In this document: positions 54,632 to 63,867 of the stretch, one piece after another | Position numbering within the stretch: position 1 is the stretch's first letter | Layout: every line of letters starts with the position of its first letter | Source of the DNA: JAWLDV01 sp046537975 | GTDB lineage: Bacteria; Desulfobacterota; Desulfobulbia; Desulfobulbales; SURF-16 | Assembly: GCA_046537975.1 (NCBI GenBank) | Contig: JBKHJR010000002.1 | Coordinates: 42,907-106,906, forward strand | Direction: 5' to 3' | DNA: 64,000 nt | Made by a program: the position numbers and the translations under genes | The notes under the pieces: generated by a model | The model's input: only the letters and a program-made list of their open reading frames with translations | Databases searched by the model: none | Told to the model about the DNA's origin: nothing

Positions 54632-54677
54632 GGGTGCGGTATGATGGTTTGTCTGACACCTCTTGCTCTTAGAATTG

Positions 54678-55964
54678 TTATAATATTTCAAATTTTTCCC
54701 CTCCTACCGCCTCCATGATATCATCTCCCCATTCCGCCGGATCGCTTTTTATGGCCAGCGCTGCCTGGTCCCTGGTTCTCATGTCCCGAAGCCGGGCCTC
54801 CCCCTTTTCAAACTCTTCTTCTCCCACGATCAGGACAAAATCGGCTTTGGCCCGGTCAGCCTGTTTCATCTGGCTTTTTAAACTGCGGTCCATGACATCC
54901 ATGGCCACAGCCAGTCCTTTTTCCCTTAAGTAATAGGTCACCGGGAAGGCCATGTCCTGGGCTTTAGGGCCGAGAGCGGCTATAAAAAGGTCGGTCCTGG
55001 TTTTTCCGGGCCGGGAATCCTTTTCAGACAGGAGGAGGGCCAGACGTTCAATCCCCATGGCAAAACCCAGTCCCGGGACATCCGGTCCCCCCAGCTCCCC
55101 GACCAGGCCGTCATAACGCCCCCCGGCTCCCACCGCACTCTGGGCTCCCAGGTCGTCGGTTATAAGTTCAAATGTGGTACGGCAGTAATAGTCCAGGCCC
55201 CTGACCATGAAGGAGTTGACAGTATAGGGAATTCTCAGGAGGCTGAGACTTTCTTCAACCGCCCGGAAGTGGTCGGAGCATTCCGGGCAGAGATGCTGGA
55301 TTATCAATGGCGCCTGTCGATACTGTTCCCGGCAGTTTTCATTTTTGCAGTCCAGAACACGGAGGGGATTGTAATCCCTGCGCCTTTCGCAGTCGTCACA
55401 GATGGAATCACATTGGTTCAGAAACTGCCGCAGGGCCCGATTAAATTCCGGCCGGCATTCCGGGCATCCCAAGGAATTTATCTCCAGTCTGGCACTCAGG
55501 TCGAGGCTGGTGAGCAGATACCAGGACATGGCCATCACTTCCGCATCTATCCGGGGATGATCAAGGCCGACAGCCTCGACACTGATCTGGTGAAATTGTC
55601 GCAGGCGGCCTTTCTGGGGTCTTTCATGCCGGAACATGGGGCCGATAGTATAAAGCTTCTGCAACGGTTTTGCCGTGTACAGCCCCTGTTCGATGTAGGC
55701 CCGCAGAACCGAGGCGGTCCCTTCCGGCCTCATGGTGACCGAGTCCCCGTTGCGGTCGCTGAAGGTGTACATCTCCTTTTCCACGATATCGGTGGCCGCC
55801 CCCAGAGAACGGACAAAGAGATCGGTCTTCTCCAGAATCGGGACCCTTATTTCCCGGAATTCAAAACGGCGGAAAATATCCCTGGCAGTTTCTTCGATAA
55901 AACGATATATGTCCACCTCATCCGGGACGATGTCTTTAAATCCCTTTAAGGCCTTAACTTTCAC
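54678..55964 (-). CDS. hisS: histidyl-tRNA synthetase
   Basis: A class IIa synthetase of 428 residues. Motif 2 is MFRHERPQKGRLRQFHQISVEAVG, the histidine-binding motifs are GLDYYCRTTFELI and GAGGRYDGLV, and motif 3 is GLGFAMGIERLALLL. An insertion carries four cysteine pairs (CPEC, CDDC, CKNENC, CPEC), a likely zinc site, seen in some bacterial HisRS. The start is GTG 55964 after TGGAGGATTC. It precedes aspS on the same strand. Confidence 0.96.
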   Translation of the reverse strand: MKVKALKGFKDIVPDEVDIYRFIEETARDIFRRFEFREIRVPILEKTDLFVRSLGAATDIVEKEMYTFSDRNGDSVTMRPEGTASVLRAYIEQGLYTAKPLQKLYTIGPMFRHERPQKGRLRQFHQISVEAVGLDHPRIDAEVMAMSWYLLTSLDLSARLEINSLGCPECRPEFNRALRQFLNQCDSICDDCERRRDYNPLRVLDCKNENCREQYRQAPLIIQHLCPECSDHFRAVEESLSLLRIPYTVNSFMVRGLDYYCRTTFELITDDLGAQSAVGAGGRYDGLVGELGGPDVPGLGFAMGIERLALLLSEKDSRPGKTRTDLFIAALGPKAQDMAFPVTYYLREKGLAVAMDVMDRSLKSQMKQADRAKADFVLIVGEEEFEKGEARLRDMRTRDQAALAIKSDPAEWGDDIMEAVGGEKFEIL

Positions 55965-56103
55965 GAATCCTCCATCATTAAGTTGTATTTAAAATAAATC
56001 TGATTAAAATAGCCTGTTCCGGGGGGCAAGTCAAGGGAATGATATATGATGAATTTTGAATTGTGATTCAGTAATTGAAGGAAATTGCCCGATCAGTTAC
56101 TTT

Positions 56104-56166
56104 GAGGTCAGAGGTCAGAGGTCAGAGGTCAGAGGTTCATAACTTGTAACTCACAACTAATATACT
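56104..56166 (+). repeat. heptad element abutting serS
   Basis: GAGGTCA four times, then GAGGTTC, ATAACTT, GTAACTC, ACAACTA and ATATACT, in unbroken 7-base phase up to the serS ATG. The unit changes from purine type to pyrimidine type within the array. No Shine-Dalgarno sequence lies near the start codon. Confidence 0.82.
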
Positions 56167-57435
56167 ATGCTGGCACTAAGTTTTATCAGGGACAATATCG
56201 ATCTGGTCAGGGAAAAAACCAGGCTCCGGGGGTTTCCGGTCACCGGTCTTGATGATTTTATCGAGATTGATCAAAAAAGGCGGGAGCAGCTGACAGAGGT
56301 GGAAAGCCTGCGAAACCGGAGGAAGACGGTATCCCGGGAGATTGCCGAATTAAAGAAAAAAGGCGAATCCGCTGATGAACTGATCTCCGAGATGCGGACG
56401 GTCAGTGACAGGATCAAGGAGCTTGAGCGGAGCCTTAACGTTATAGAGGATGATCTTCAGAAAATTGTCATGGAGATTCCCAATCTCTGCCATGATTCGG
56501 TTCCGGTGGGAGAGGATGACAGCGATAATGTGGAAATCAGGAGATGGGGGGAGCCCCCTTCCTTTTCCTTTACCCCGAAAGCCCACTGGGAACTGGGGGA
56601 GGCGGACGGCAGCCTTGATTTCAAGAGAGCCGCTAAACTGTCAGGAGCCCGTTTTACTTTGATGACAGGATTTGCCGCCCGTCTGGAGCGGGCTCTTACC
56701 AATTTCATGCTGGATCTTCATGCTGGAAGGCATGGTTATAAAGAGGTTCTGCCACCCTTTATGGTTAATTCCGCCACCATGACCGCCACCGGCCAGCTTC
56801 CCAAGTTTGCCGAGGACCTTTTCAAAGCGGAAGACTGGGATCTGTACCTGATTCCCACCGCAGAAGTTCCGGTCACCAATATTCACCGGAATGAGACTCT
56901 GGCTGCTGATGATCTGCCGGTCAAGTACTGTGCTTATACCCCCTGTTTCCGTTCCGAGGCCGGGTCATACGGCAAGGATACCAAGGGAGTTATCCGTCAG
57001 CATCAGTTTGACAAGGTGGAACTGGTGAAATTTACCGAACCGGAACAGTCGGATCAGGAGCTGGAATCCCTGATGTCCGATGCGGAAGAGGTCCTGCGTC
57101 TTCTGGACCTTCCCTACCGGGTGGTTACCCTGTGTACCGGAGACCTGGGGTTTTCCGCGACCAAAACCTATGATATCGAGGTCTGGATGCCGGCCCAGGA
57201 AAAGTACCGCGAGATCTCCTCCTGCAGCAACTTTCTTGACTTTCAGGCTAGGCGAGGGGGGATCCGCTATCGGCCCAAAGGTGAGAAGAAAAGTGCTCTG
57301 GTTCATACTCTGAACGGCAGCGGCCTGGCCGTGGGCCGGACGCTGGCGGCTATCTATGAAAATTGCCAGCAGGAGGACGGCTCCATAAAGCTGCCGGAAA
57401 TCCTGAAGCCTTATTTTGAGAGCAGGTTGGGTTAG
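56167..57435 (+). CDS. serS: seryl-tRNA synthetase
   Basis: A class IIa synthetase of 422 residues. The long N-terminal antiparallel coiled coil (about residues 30-105) recognises the long variable arm of tRNA-Ser. Motif 2 is TPCFRSEAGSYGKDTKGVIRQHQFDKVEL and motif 3 is LNGSGLAVGRTLAAIYENCQ. A tRNA-Ser with such an arm is present at 10507. The start codon directly follows heptad repeats and has no ribosome-binding site. Confidence 0.97.
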   Translation: MLALSFIRDNIDLVREKTRLRGFPVTGLDDFIEIDQKRREQLTEVESLRNRRKTVSREIAELKKKGESADELISEMRTVSDRIKELERSLNVIEDDLQKIVMEIPNLCHDSVPVGEDDSDNVEIRRWGEPPSFSFTPKAHWELGEADGSLDFKRAAKLSGARFTLMTGFAARLERALTNFMLDLHAGRHGYKEVLPPFMVNSATMTATGQLPKFAEDLFKAEDWDLYLIPTAEVPVTNIHRNETLAADDLPVKYCAYTPCFRSEAGSYGKDTKGVIRQHQFDKVELVKFTEPEQSDQELESLMSDAEEVLRLLDLPYRVVTLCTGDLGFSATKTYDIEVWMPAQEKYREISSCSNFLDFQARRGGIRYRPKGEKKSALVHTLNGSGLAVGRTLAAIYENCQQEDGSIKLPEILKPYFESRLG

Positions 57436-57451
57436 TCTTCTTTACGCGCCA

Positions 57452-58387
57452 TTATTTCTCCAATGCCAGTTCTATAAGGCGGTCGATAAGGGCGGAAAAG
57501 TTCATGCCGTACTCCTGGGCCGCCAGGGGGAATAGGCTGGTGGCCGCCATTCCCGGGATGGTATTGGTCTCTATAATAAATATCTCCCCTGTTTCCGAAA
57601 TAATCATGTCGGTACGGCTGTATCCTTTGAGGCTCAGGGCTTGGTGGGCCCTGATTCCGTAATCCCGGGCCTTCCGACTTATCTCTTTGGGAAGGTCAGC
57701 CGGGCAGATCTCGCTGGTAGCTCCGGGCGTGTATTTGGCGGTGTAATCGAAAAAGGGGTGCTTCTGGCCGGGGATGATTTCCACCACAGGCAGGGCGATT
57801 GGTTTCTGATTGCCGATGACCCCCACGGTTATTTCCCTGCCGCTGATATAAGGCTCGATCAGAACCTCACTGTCCAGTTGGAAGGCGCTGTTTAAGGCTG
57901 AACCGAGATCCTCAAGGTTGTGGGCGATATTGAGACCCAGGCTGGAACCCTGGCTTACGGGTTTAATTACCAGCGGCAATCCCAGCTGATCAGGAATGTC
58001 TTTCTTTGCCGGGCCGCTGTCCGGAGTGACCAGGAGGGATTCGGACACCGTGAGCCCCGCCTGTTTATACAGCAACTTGCTCAAGTGTTTATTCATGGCC
58101 AGGGAGCTGCCCAGCAGTCCCGACCCCTGATAAGGGATGCCCAGGAGATCAAGGAAACCCTGGATGGAGCCGTCTTCTCCCAGAGGGCCGTGGAGAAGAA
58201 TGAAGGCAACATCCGTTTTGGGGGCGTCATGGGCCAGGCGTTCCAGTTCATGGGCCGGGTCGTACTGGCGCACCTTGTACTTGTCCTTGTTCAGGACCTT
58301 TAATACCTCTCGGGCCCCTTTGAGGGAGACTTCCCGTTCACCTGATTTGCCGCCGGCGATAAGGGCGACCCTGAGTCTTTTTTGCAT
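57452..58387 (-). CDS. ddl: D-alanine--D-alanine ligase
   Basis: Joins two D-alanines for peptidoglycan precursors. An ATP-grasp enzyme of 311 residues with LHGPLGEDGSIQGFLDLLGIPYQGSG, LVIKPVSQGSSLGL (ATP lid) and FIIETNTIPGMAATSLFP (metal ligands and substrate loop). The Tyr in the SSLAMNKHLSKLLY neighbourhood suits a D-Ala-D-Ala rather than a D-Ala-D-Lac ligase, but that is a weak inference. It is convergent with serS, 16 bases apart. Confidence 0.95.
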   Translation of the reverse strand: MQKRLRVALIAGGKSGEREVSLKGAREVLKVLNKDKYKVRQYDPAHELERLAHDAPKTDVAFILLHGPLGEDGSIQGFLDLLGIPYQGSGLLGSSLAMNKHLSKLLYKQAGLTVSESLLVTPDSGPAKKDIPDQLGLPLVIKPVSQGSSLGLNIAHNLEDLGSALNSAFQLDSEVLIEPYISGREITVGVIGNQKPIALPVVEIIPGQKHPFFDYTAKYTPGATSEICPADLPKEISRKARDYGIRAHQALSLKGYSRTDMIISETGEIFIIETNTIPGMAATSLFPLAAQEYGMNFSALIDRLIELALEK

Positions 58388-58484
58388 TTGTTACTGTACT
58401 CGGTTGAGATTAATGGTTATAAAAATGGACAGTTTAATCATTGTAATAATTTAATCAAGATGAAATAAGGCCTCTTTTTATCAT

Positions 58485-59867
58485 ATGGATAAAAAAGCAA
58501 TAAAAGCCCTGCAGAAGGCTCTGGGCAGGGAACAGGTGTTGACCGCCCGGGAGGATCTGCTCTGTTATTCTTATGACGGCAGCGGCGGTGATTATATCCC
58601 TGAGGCCGTGGTGTTCCCGGGATCGGCGGCGGAAGTTGCCAAGGTTATGGAGCTGGCCTCTTCTTTTGTTTTTCCGGTGATTCCCAGAGGAGCGGGAAGC
58701 GGGATGACCGGAGGTGCCCTGGCTGTTTCCGGAGGGGTTGTTCTGGTCTTGAGCCGTTTAAACCGGATTCTGGAGATAGACGAGGAAAATCAGGTGGCAG
58801 TGGTGGAGCCCGGAGTGGTTACCGGGCATTTCCAGGAGGAAGTAAAGGCCCGGGGCTTGTACTATCCCCCTGATCCGGCCAGTCTGAAGTTCTGCACCAT
58901 GGGCGGCAATGTGGCGGAATGCGCGGGAGGGCCCAGCGCCTTGAAATATGGGGTGACCCGGGAATATGTCCTGGCTCTGGAGGTGGTTCTTCCGGACGGG
59001 CGGATAATGGAGACAGGGGTCAGAACCGCCAAGGGAGTAGTAGGTTATGATTTCACCCGCCTTTTTACGGGCTCGGAAGGAACCCTGGGGATAATCACCA
59101 AAATAACGGTCCGGCTCATTGCCTGTCCCCAAAGGCGCAGGACCTTTTTGACCCTTTTTTCTTCCATGGACAGGGCGACTTATCTGATCGCCGGACTTTT
59201 GAAAAAGATGACCCCGGCGACCCTGGAGTTCCTGGACCATACTGCCTTGAGCATTGTTAAAGATAAACTGCCCTTCCCCTTATCCGGGGAAACACGATCT
59301 CTCCTCCTCCTGGAGGTGGATGGAGACCAGGCTGTGGTTGAGCATCAGGCAGATAAACTGCGCCACCTTCTGGCGGAAGGCGAGGGACTTTTGAAGGTGG
59401 AAGAGGCGGCTGACGAGGAAGAGGCCGAAGCCATGTGGCTGGCCAGGAGGAGCCTGTCCCCGGCTTCTTTTACCCTGAGGCCCGATAAGATGAGCGAGGA
59501 TGTGGTAGTCCCCCGCTCCAGGATCGGAGATCTGGTCCGTACCACGGAAAATTTGTCCCGGGAGTACGGGATAATTATCTTTACCTTCGGTCATGCCGGG
59601 GACGGTAATATCCATGTCAATATCATGCTTGATAAAAAAGATGAGGAGGAGTACCGGAATGCCTTGAAAGCCAAAAAGGAGTTGTTCAGCGAAGTCCTGA
59701 GACTGGGAGGGACTCTCTCCGGTGAACATGGAGTGGGACTGACTAAAATGGCCTTTCTTGACCGGGAGGTCAGCGGTGTTGGCATTGAGATGATGAAGAA
59801 GGTGAAATCGGTGTTTGATCCCCTGAATATCCTGAATCCGGGGAAAATTTTTATGATTGACAGTTAA
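58485..59867 (+). CDS. FAD-linked oxidase, GlcD/D-lactate dehydrogenase type
   Basis: A VAO-family flavoprotein of 460 residues. The FAD-binding domain shows PRGAGSGMTGGAL, EPGVVTG, CTMGGNVAECAGGPSALKYG and TGSEGTLGIITKITVRL; the C-terminal FAD-oxidase domain shows FGHAGDGNIHVNIM and GGTLSGEHGVGLTK. The family includes glycolate oxidase GlcD and D-lactate dehydrogenases that feed electrons to an iron-sulfur partner. No such partner (GlcF or CCG protein) is adjacent. The substrate is a 2-hydroxy acid by family inference. Confidence 0.9.
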   Translation: MDKKAIKALQKALGREQVLTAREDLLCYSYDGSGGDYIPEAVVFPGSAAEVAKVMELASSFVFPVIPRGAGSGMTGGALAVSGGVVLVLSRLNRILEIDEENQVAVVEPGVVTGHFQEEVKARGLYYPPDPASLKFCTMGGNVAECAGGPSALKYGVTREYVLALEVVLPDGRIMETGVRTAKGVVGYDFTRLFTGSEGTLGIITKITVRLIACPQRRRTFLTLFSSMDRATYLIAGLLKKMTPATLEFLDHTALSIVKDKLPFPLSGETRSLLLLEVDGDQAVVEHQADKLRHLLAEGEGLLKVEEAADEEEAEAMWLARRSLSPASFTLRPDKMSEDVVVPRSRIGDLVRTTENLSREYGIIIFTFGHAGDGNIHVNIMLDKKDEEEYRNALKAKKELFSEVLRLGGTLSGEHGVGLTKMAFLDREVSGVGIEMMKKVKSVFDPLNILNPGKIFMIDS

Positions 59868-59967
59868 TCATTTAATTATTTATAATAGTAAGATTATGGT
59901 AAAGTCAATTTTATATGCCATCAATATTATTATTAAAGCGTAAAATCGTAATAAGGAGCTGATCGAT

Positions 59968-60165
59968 ATGATCGAAGTTGAAGTCAAAGGAGATATTGAA
60001 TACTCGTTGCGGCAGTTGAAAAAGAAACTTCAGCTGGACGGTATGAAGAAAGAGCTGAAAAGGCGCGAGTACTACGAAAAACCCAATGAAAAAAGGCGCC
60101 GCAAGAAGGCGGAAGCCCAGAGAAAACTGCGCAAGGCCATGTACAGGATGGCCAGGGAAGGCTGA
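59968..60165 (+). CDS. rpsU: 30S ribosomal protein S21
   Basis: A 65-residue very basic protein that joins the small subunit late and aids initiation. EYSLRQLKKKLQLDGMKKELKRREYYEKPNEKRRRKKAEA matches the S21 pattern of one long helix rich in Arg and Lys. A strong AAGGAGCTGATCG leader precedes the ATG. The gene is not next to dnaG-rpoD as in enterobacteria; it precedes xerC. Confidence 0.95.
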   Translation: MIEVEVKGDIEYSLRQLKKKLQLDGMKKELKRREYYEKPNEKRRRKKAEAQRKLRKAMYRMAREG

Positions 60166-60183
60166 AATCCTGGGCAGGTAGTT

Positions 60184-60210
60184 TTACCTGAATCCCCTTG
60201 ATTCAGGTAA
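60184..60210. repeat. hairpin between rpsU and xerC
   Basis: TTACCTGAATC (60184-60194) is perfectly inverted at 60200-60210 around a 5-base loop. There is no U-run after it, so it may be an attenuator or an mRNA 3'-end stabiliser. The TTG that could start a longer XerC lies at the loop end of this hairpin. Confidence 0.6.
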
Positions 60211-60236
60211 GAGGAAAATCTGATTCAGATTCCGCT

Positions 60237-61169
60237 GTGGATAATCAGGAAGGCAATAATGTCGAAGACACCGGTTTTCAGGAAGCAAGGTCCGGGCTGG
60301 ATTACTTCCTGGAATACCTTACAGTGGAAAAAAGGCTTGCGGACAACACCATAGCTTCCTATCAGGCTGATCTCAAGGACTTCCTATCATTTCTTGCCGG
60401 AGAGCGTCTGGCGCTCTCCCAGGTAACTCCTTCCCTGATCCGTAAATTCCAGAATAATCTGCAGGATCGCCACCTGGACAACCGCACCCGGGCCAGGCGG
60501 CTTTCTTCCCTGCGCTCCTTTTTCCGGTTCCTGGTTGCCGAACATATCATAGAAGGCGATCCCACTCAACTGATAGAGACACCCAAGATCGGAGACCGTC
60601 TGCCGGAGGATCTGACCGTTTCCGAGGTGAACAGCCTCTTGCAGGGGGAGGGAAACAGGTTCCCCTATAACAGCCGGAACAGGGCCATGCTTTACCTGCT
60701 TTATGCTACAGGTATGCGGGTCTCTGAGCTGGTAGGCCTGCCGATTGCCGGGGTCAATCTAAAGTCCGGCTTTGTCAGGATACTGGGCAAGGGAAGCAAG
60801 GAGAGACTCATCCCTTTTGGCGAGGAGGCCGGGGACAACCTCGAACAGTATATAAGCCGGGGACGGCCCAGTCTCCTTAAAGGCAGGGTCAGCGATTATA
60901 TGTTTATCAGTAACAGGGGCAAGCCCCTGACCCGTTACAGATTCTGGCAGATTATCAGGGAGCAGGCCTTGGGAGCCGGGATTAATAAACGCATAACCCC
61001 TCACATGCTGCGCCACTCTTTCGCCACTCACATGCTCTCCCATGGGGCCGATCTCCGCTCCCTTCAGCTTCTTCTGGGACATTCCGATATATCGACAACC
61101 CAGGTCTACACCCATGTGGACAGAGAGCGGCTGCGGGCTATTCACCAGAAATTTCACCCCAGGTCCTGA
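60237..61169 (+). CDS. xerC: tyrosine recombinase XerC/XerD
   Basis: Resolves chromosome dimers at dif. The N-terminal SAM-like core-binding domain starts near GLDYFLEYLTVEKRLADNTIASY; the catalytic domain carries the tyrosine-recombinase set: Arg in ATGMRVSELVGL, Lys in GKGSKERLIPFG, HMLRHSFATHML (His and Arg), GHSDISTTQVYTHV (His and nucleophile Tyr). The 5' end is uncertain: GTG 60237 or TTG 60198, neither with a good ribosome-binding site. Whether it is XerC or XerD needs its partner for comparison. No integron or phage genes are nearby. Confidence 0.92.
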   Translation: MDNQEGNNVEDTGFQEARSGLDYFLEYLTVEKRLADNTIASYQADLKDFLSFLAGERLALSQVTPSLIRKFQNNLQDRHLDNRTRARRLSSLRSFFRFLVAEHIIEGDPTQLIETPKIGDRLPEDLTVSEVNSLLQGEGNRFPYNSRNRAMLYLLYATGMRVSELVGLPIAGVNLKSGFVRILGKGSKERLIPFGEEAGDNLEQYISRGRPSLLKGRVSDYMFISNRGKPLTRYRFWQIIREQALGAGINKRITPHMLRHSFATHMLSHGADLRSLQLLLGHSDISTTQVYTHVDRERLRAIHQKFHPRS

Positions 61170-61178
61170 AAGACTGAC

Positions 61179-61227
61179 AGGTATAAGGTCTAAGGCGCCT
61201 TGAATCCTTAATCCTGAACCTCGAAAC
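61179..61227 (+). repeat. heptad element between xerC and the DHH-CBS-nucleotidyltransferase gene
   Basis: Seven units in phase: AGGTATA, AGGTCTA, AGGCGCC, TTGAATC, CTTAATC, CTGAACC, TCGAAAC, then ATT and the ATG at 61231. The first three are of the purine type and the last four of the pyrimidine type. No ribosome-binding site is visible. Confidence 0.7.
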
Positions 61228-61230
61228 ATT

Positions 61231-63864
61231 ATGGAAGTCATAACCAGCCATTTGAATGCGGATTTCGACAGCATGGCCTCGATGATTGCCGCCAAAAAAC
61301 TTTATCCCGGAGCGGTCCTTTCCTTTTCCGGCTCCCAGGAAAAAAACGTCCGCAGATTCCTGGAGCATTCAGATCTGATTTATGATTTCCAGCGCCAGAA
61401 AAATCTGGACCTTTCCCGGGTGACCAGACTCATCATCGTGGACACACGGCAGCCCTCGCGTATCGGTAATTTTGTCAAATGCCTCGATAATCCCGGAATC
61501 GAAGTTCATCTTTACGACCACCACCCTGACAGTGCAGGAGACCTCGAGAGCAGTCTGGAAGACGTCCGGCAGGTGGGTTCAACCGCCACTGTTTTTGTAG
61601 AGATCTTTCAGGAACGGAATATTACGGTCACGGAAGAAGAGGCGACCCTCTTGGCCCTGGCTGAGTTCGAAGATACCGGTTCCTTCACCTTCAGCACTAC
61701 CACCCCCCGGGACTTTGCCGCCATGTCCTGGCTGCTGGCCAGCGGCGCCAATCTCGATACGGTTTCCCAGTATATTCAGCAGGAACTGACCACTGAAGAG
61801 GTGGGGCTGTTAAACGAATTGATCAATTCGGCTGAAACTCACACCATACACGGCATTGAGATTGTGGTGACCAAGATCAGTGCAGACAGGTATATTGACG
61901 AGTTCTCCCTGATTGTTCGCCGTTTTGTCCAGATGGAGAATCTGGACGTTCTGTTTGCCCTGGCCGCCATGGGGGAAAAAGTCTATCTTATCTGCCGGAG
62001 CAGGATTCCCGAAGTCAATGTGGCCAGTATTGCCCTGGAATTTCAGGGTGGAGGTCATGCCTCGGCAGCGTCCGCCACCATTAAGAACATGACCATGGTC
62101 GAAGCGGAAGAAAAGCTGATCGAAATGCTCTATAAACATGTGCAGCCCCGGCGCTATGCCAGGGACCTGATGTCCTCCCCTCCTATCTATACCGGTCCGG
62201 ATACCACGATAGAGGAGGCCAATACAATTCTGAGCCGCTACGGGATCACCGTGCTTCCGGTTCTGGAAGAGGGCAGAAGGGTGATCGGCTATCTCTCCAG
62301 GCGGGAAGCGGGCAAGGCGATTTACCATAATCTGGGCAGACTGCCGGTGACCGCCTTCATGACTTCCGAATTCGCCACCCTGTCCCCTGAGGCATCTCTA
62401 TCCGATATCCGGGAACTTATAATAGAGGACCGGCAGCGTTTCATTCCGGTGGTGGCTGATGGTGCTCTGGTGGGGGTTATCACCAGGACAGACCTTTTCA
62501 GCCTCTTTGTCCATGATCCCGCCTTGATCCATGATCCCGCCGGAAAAGATCATGCCCGCAGCTCTGAACGGCATCGTTATGTAAGCAACCTGTTGAACCA
62601 GATGCTTTCCGGGGACCTGGTTTCCCTCCTCCGGAAAATAGGGGAGGCAGCTGCCAGGCTTAATTATATAAGCTACGCCGTGGGGGGCTTTGTCCGCGAT
62701 CTTCTTCTTCATACTCCCAACTTTGATCTGGATATAGTGGTGGAAGGGGATGGTATTGCTTTTGCCAAAGAACTGGCCCGGGAATTTAAGGGCTACACCC
62801 GGTCCCATGCCAAGTTCAACACGGCAGTGGTGATTCTGCCGGACGGCTTTAAGATCGATGTGGCCACAGCCAGGACCGAGTACTATGAACGGCCGGCTGC
62901 CGCCCCGGTTGTGGAGCAGAGCTCCCTGAAACTTGATCTTTACCGCCGTGATTTCAGCATAAACGCCATGGCCATACATCTTAATCCCGACAAGTTCGGG
63001 CTGCTGGTGGATTTCTTCAATTCCCAGAATGACCTTAAAGACAGGAAACTGCGTATTCTCCATAATCTGAGTTTCGTGGACGACCCTACCCGAATATTTA
63101 GAGCAGTCAGGCTGGAGCAGCGTCTGGATTTTCATATAGGCCCCTTTACCGAGCGGCAGATAAAGAACGCGGTTAAGATGAATCTGTTTGATCGTAAACT
63201 GGGCAGGCGTTATTTCCAGGAGTTAAAGCTCCTCCTCTCGGAAGAAAATCCCCTGCCGGCCATAGAAAGGCTGGCTCATTTCGATCTTCTTAAATTTATT
63301 CACCATTCCCTCCGGCTGGATGAACGGCTCCGGGAGATACTTTCCGAGGCCCGGCGCAGTCTTGCCTGGCACCGGCTTCTTTATCTGGAGGAGTCATGCC
63401 GTCCCTGGATCGTCTATCTGATGACACTTTTTGCCCGCATCCAGACCCGGGGATTCTATGCCTTCTGCCGCAAATTCGAAGTGCCCCGGCGCCATACCCA
63501 GACCCTGGTCAGGGAAAAACAGGAGGCCCATCAGGTAGTCAGGACCCTGGAAAGGAGGGCAAGGCTCAAGCCCAGTGAGATATTTAATCTGCTGGACGGA
63601 TTCAGCCATGAGGGGCTGCTGTATATTATGGCACTCTGCCGGAACAAATCAGGTAAACAGGCGGTCTCTTCCTATGTGACAAATTACCGCCATGTTAAAC
63701 CTCATATCAGGGGGAAGGATCTGAAAGAGATAGGCTACAAACCCGGTCCTGTTTACCAGGAGATCCTTGACCACCTGAGGGAGGCGGTACTGGACGGCAA
63801 GGTGGAGTCCAGAGAGGATGAACTGGAGTTCCTGGAAACCTATTATCCTCTGCAGGAGCAGTAG
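61231..63864 (+). CDS. DHH phosphoesterase - CBS pair - tRNA nucleotidyltransferase (CCA/CC/A-adding) fusion
   Basis: 877 residues in three parts. The DHH phosphoesterase-like part has HLNADFDSMAS, VDTRQPSRIG and LYDHHPDSAGD, with a DHHA1-like GGGHASAASATI. Two CBS domains follow (about 311-430: RDLMSSPPIYTG and TAFMTSEFATLSP). The class II nucleotidyltransferase head begins near residue 482 with YAVGGFVRDLLL and DLDIVVEG (catalytic DxD), then DFSINAMA and DDPTRIFRAVRLEQRL. Long forms of this kind are known from Aquifex and deltaproteobacteria, where CC- and A-addition can be split between two enzymes; which reaction this one performs cannot be told. Confidence 0.9.
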   Translation: MEVITSHLNADFDSMASMIAAKKLYPGAVLSFSGSQEKNVRRFLEHSDLIYDFQRQKNLDLSRVTRLIIVDTRQPSRIGNFVKCLDNPGIEVHLYDHHPDSAGDLESSLEDVRQVGSTATVFVEIFQERNITVTEEEATLLALAEFEDTGSFTFSTTTPRDFAAMSWLLASGANLDTVSQYIQQELTTEEVGLLNELINSAETHTIHGIEIVVTKISADRYIDEFSLIVRRFVQMENLDVLFALAAMGEKVYLICRSRIPEVNVASIALEFQGGGHASAASATIKNMTMVEAEEKLIEMLYKHVQPRRYARDLMSSPPIYTGPDTTIEEANTILSRYGITVLPVLEEGRRVIGYLSRREAGKAIYHNLGRLPVTAFMTSEFATLSPEASLSDIRELIIEDRQRFIPVVADGALVGVITRTDLFSLFVHDPALIHDPAGKDHARSSERHRYVSNLLNQMLSGDLVSLLRKIGEAAARLNYISYAVGGFVRDLLLHTPNFDLDIVVEGDGIAFAKELAREFKGYTRSHAKFNTAVVILPDGFKIDVATARTEYYERPAAAPVVEQSSLKLDLYRRDFSINAMAIHLNPDKFGLLVDFFNSQNDLKDRKLRILHNLSFVDDPTRIFRAVRLEQRLDFHIGPFTERQIKNAVKMNLFDRKLGRRYFQELKLLLSEENPLPAIERLAHFDLLKFIHHSLRLDERLREILSEARRSLAWHRLLYLEESCRPWIVYLMTLFARIQTRGFYAFCRKFEVPRRHTQTLVREKQEAHQVVRTLERRARLKPSEIFNLLDGFSHEGLLYIMALCRNKSGKQAVSSYVTNYRHVKPHIRGKDLKEIGYKPGPVYQEILDHLREAVLDGKVESREDELEFLETYYPLQEQ

Positions 63865-63867
63865 ACC

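Noticed and set aside
60237..61169. Integrase of a mobile element instead of a housekeeping Xer recombinase
   Set aside because: Its length, its motifs and its rpsU neighbourhood fit XerC/D, and no attachment site or phage gene is nearby.
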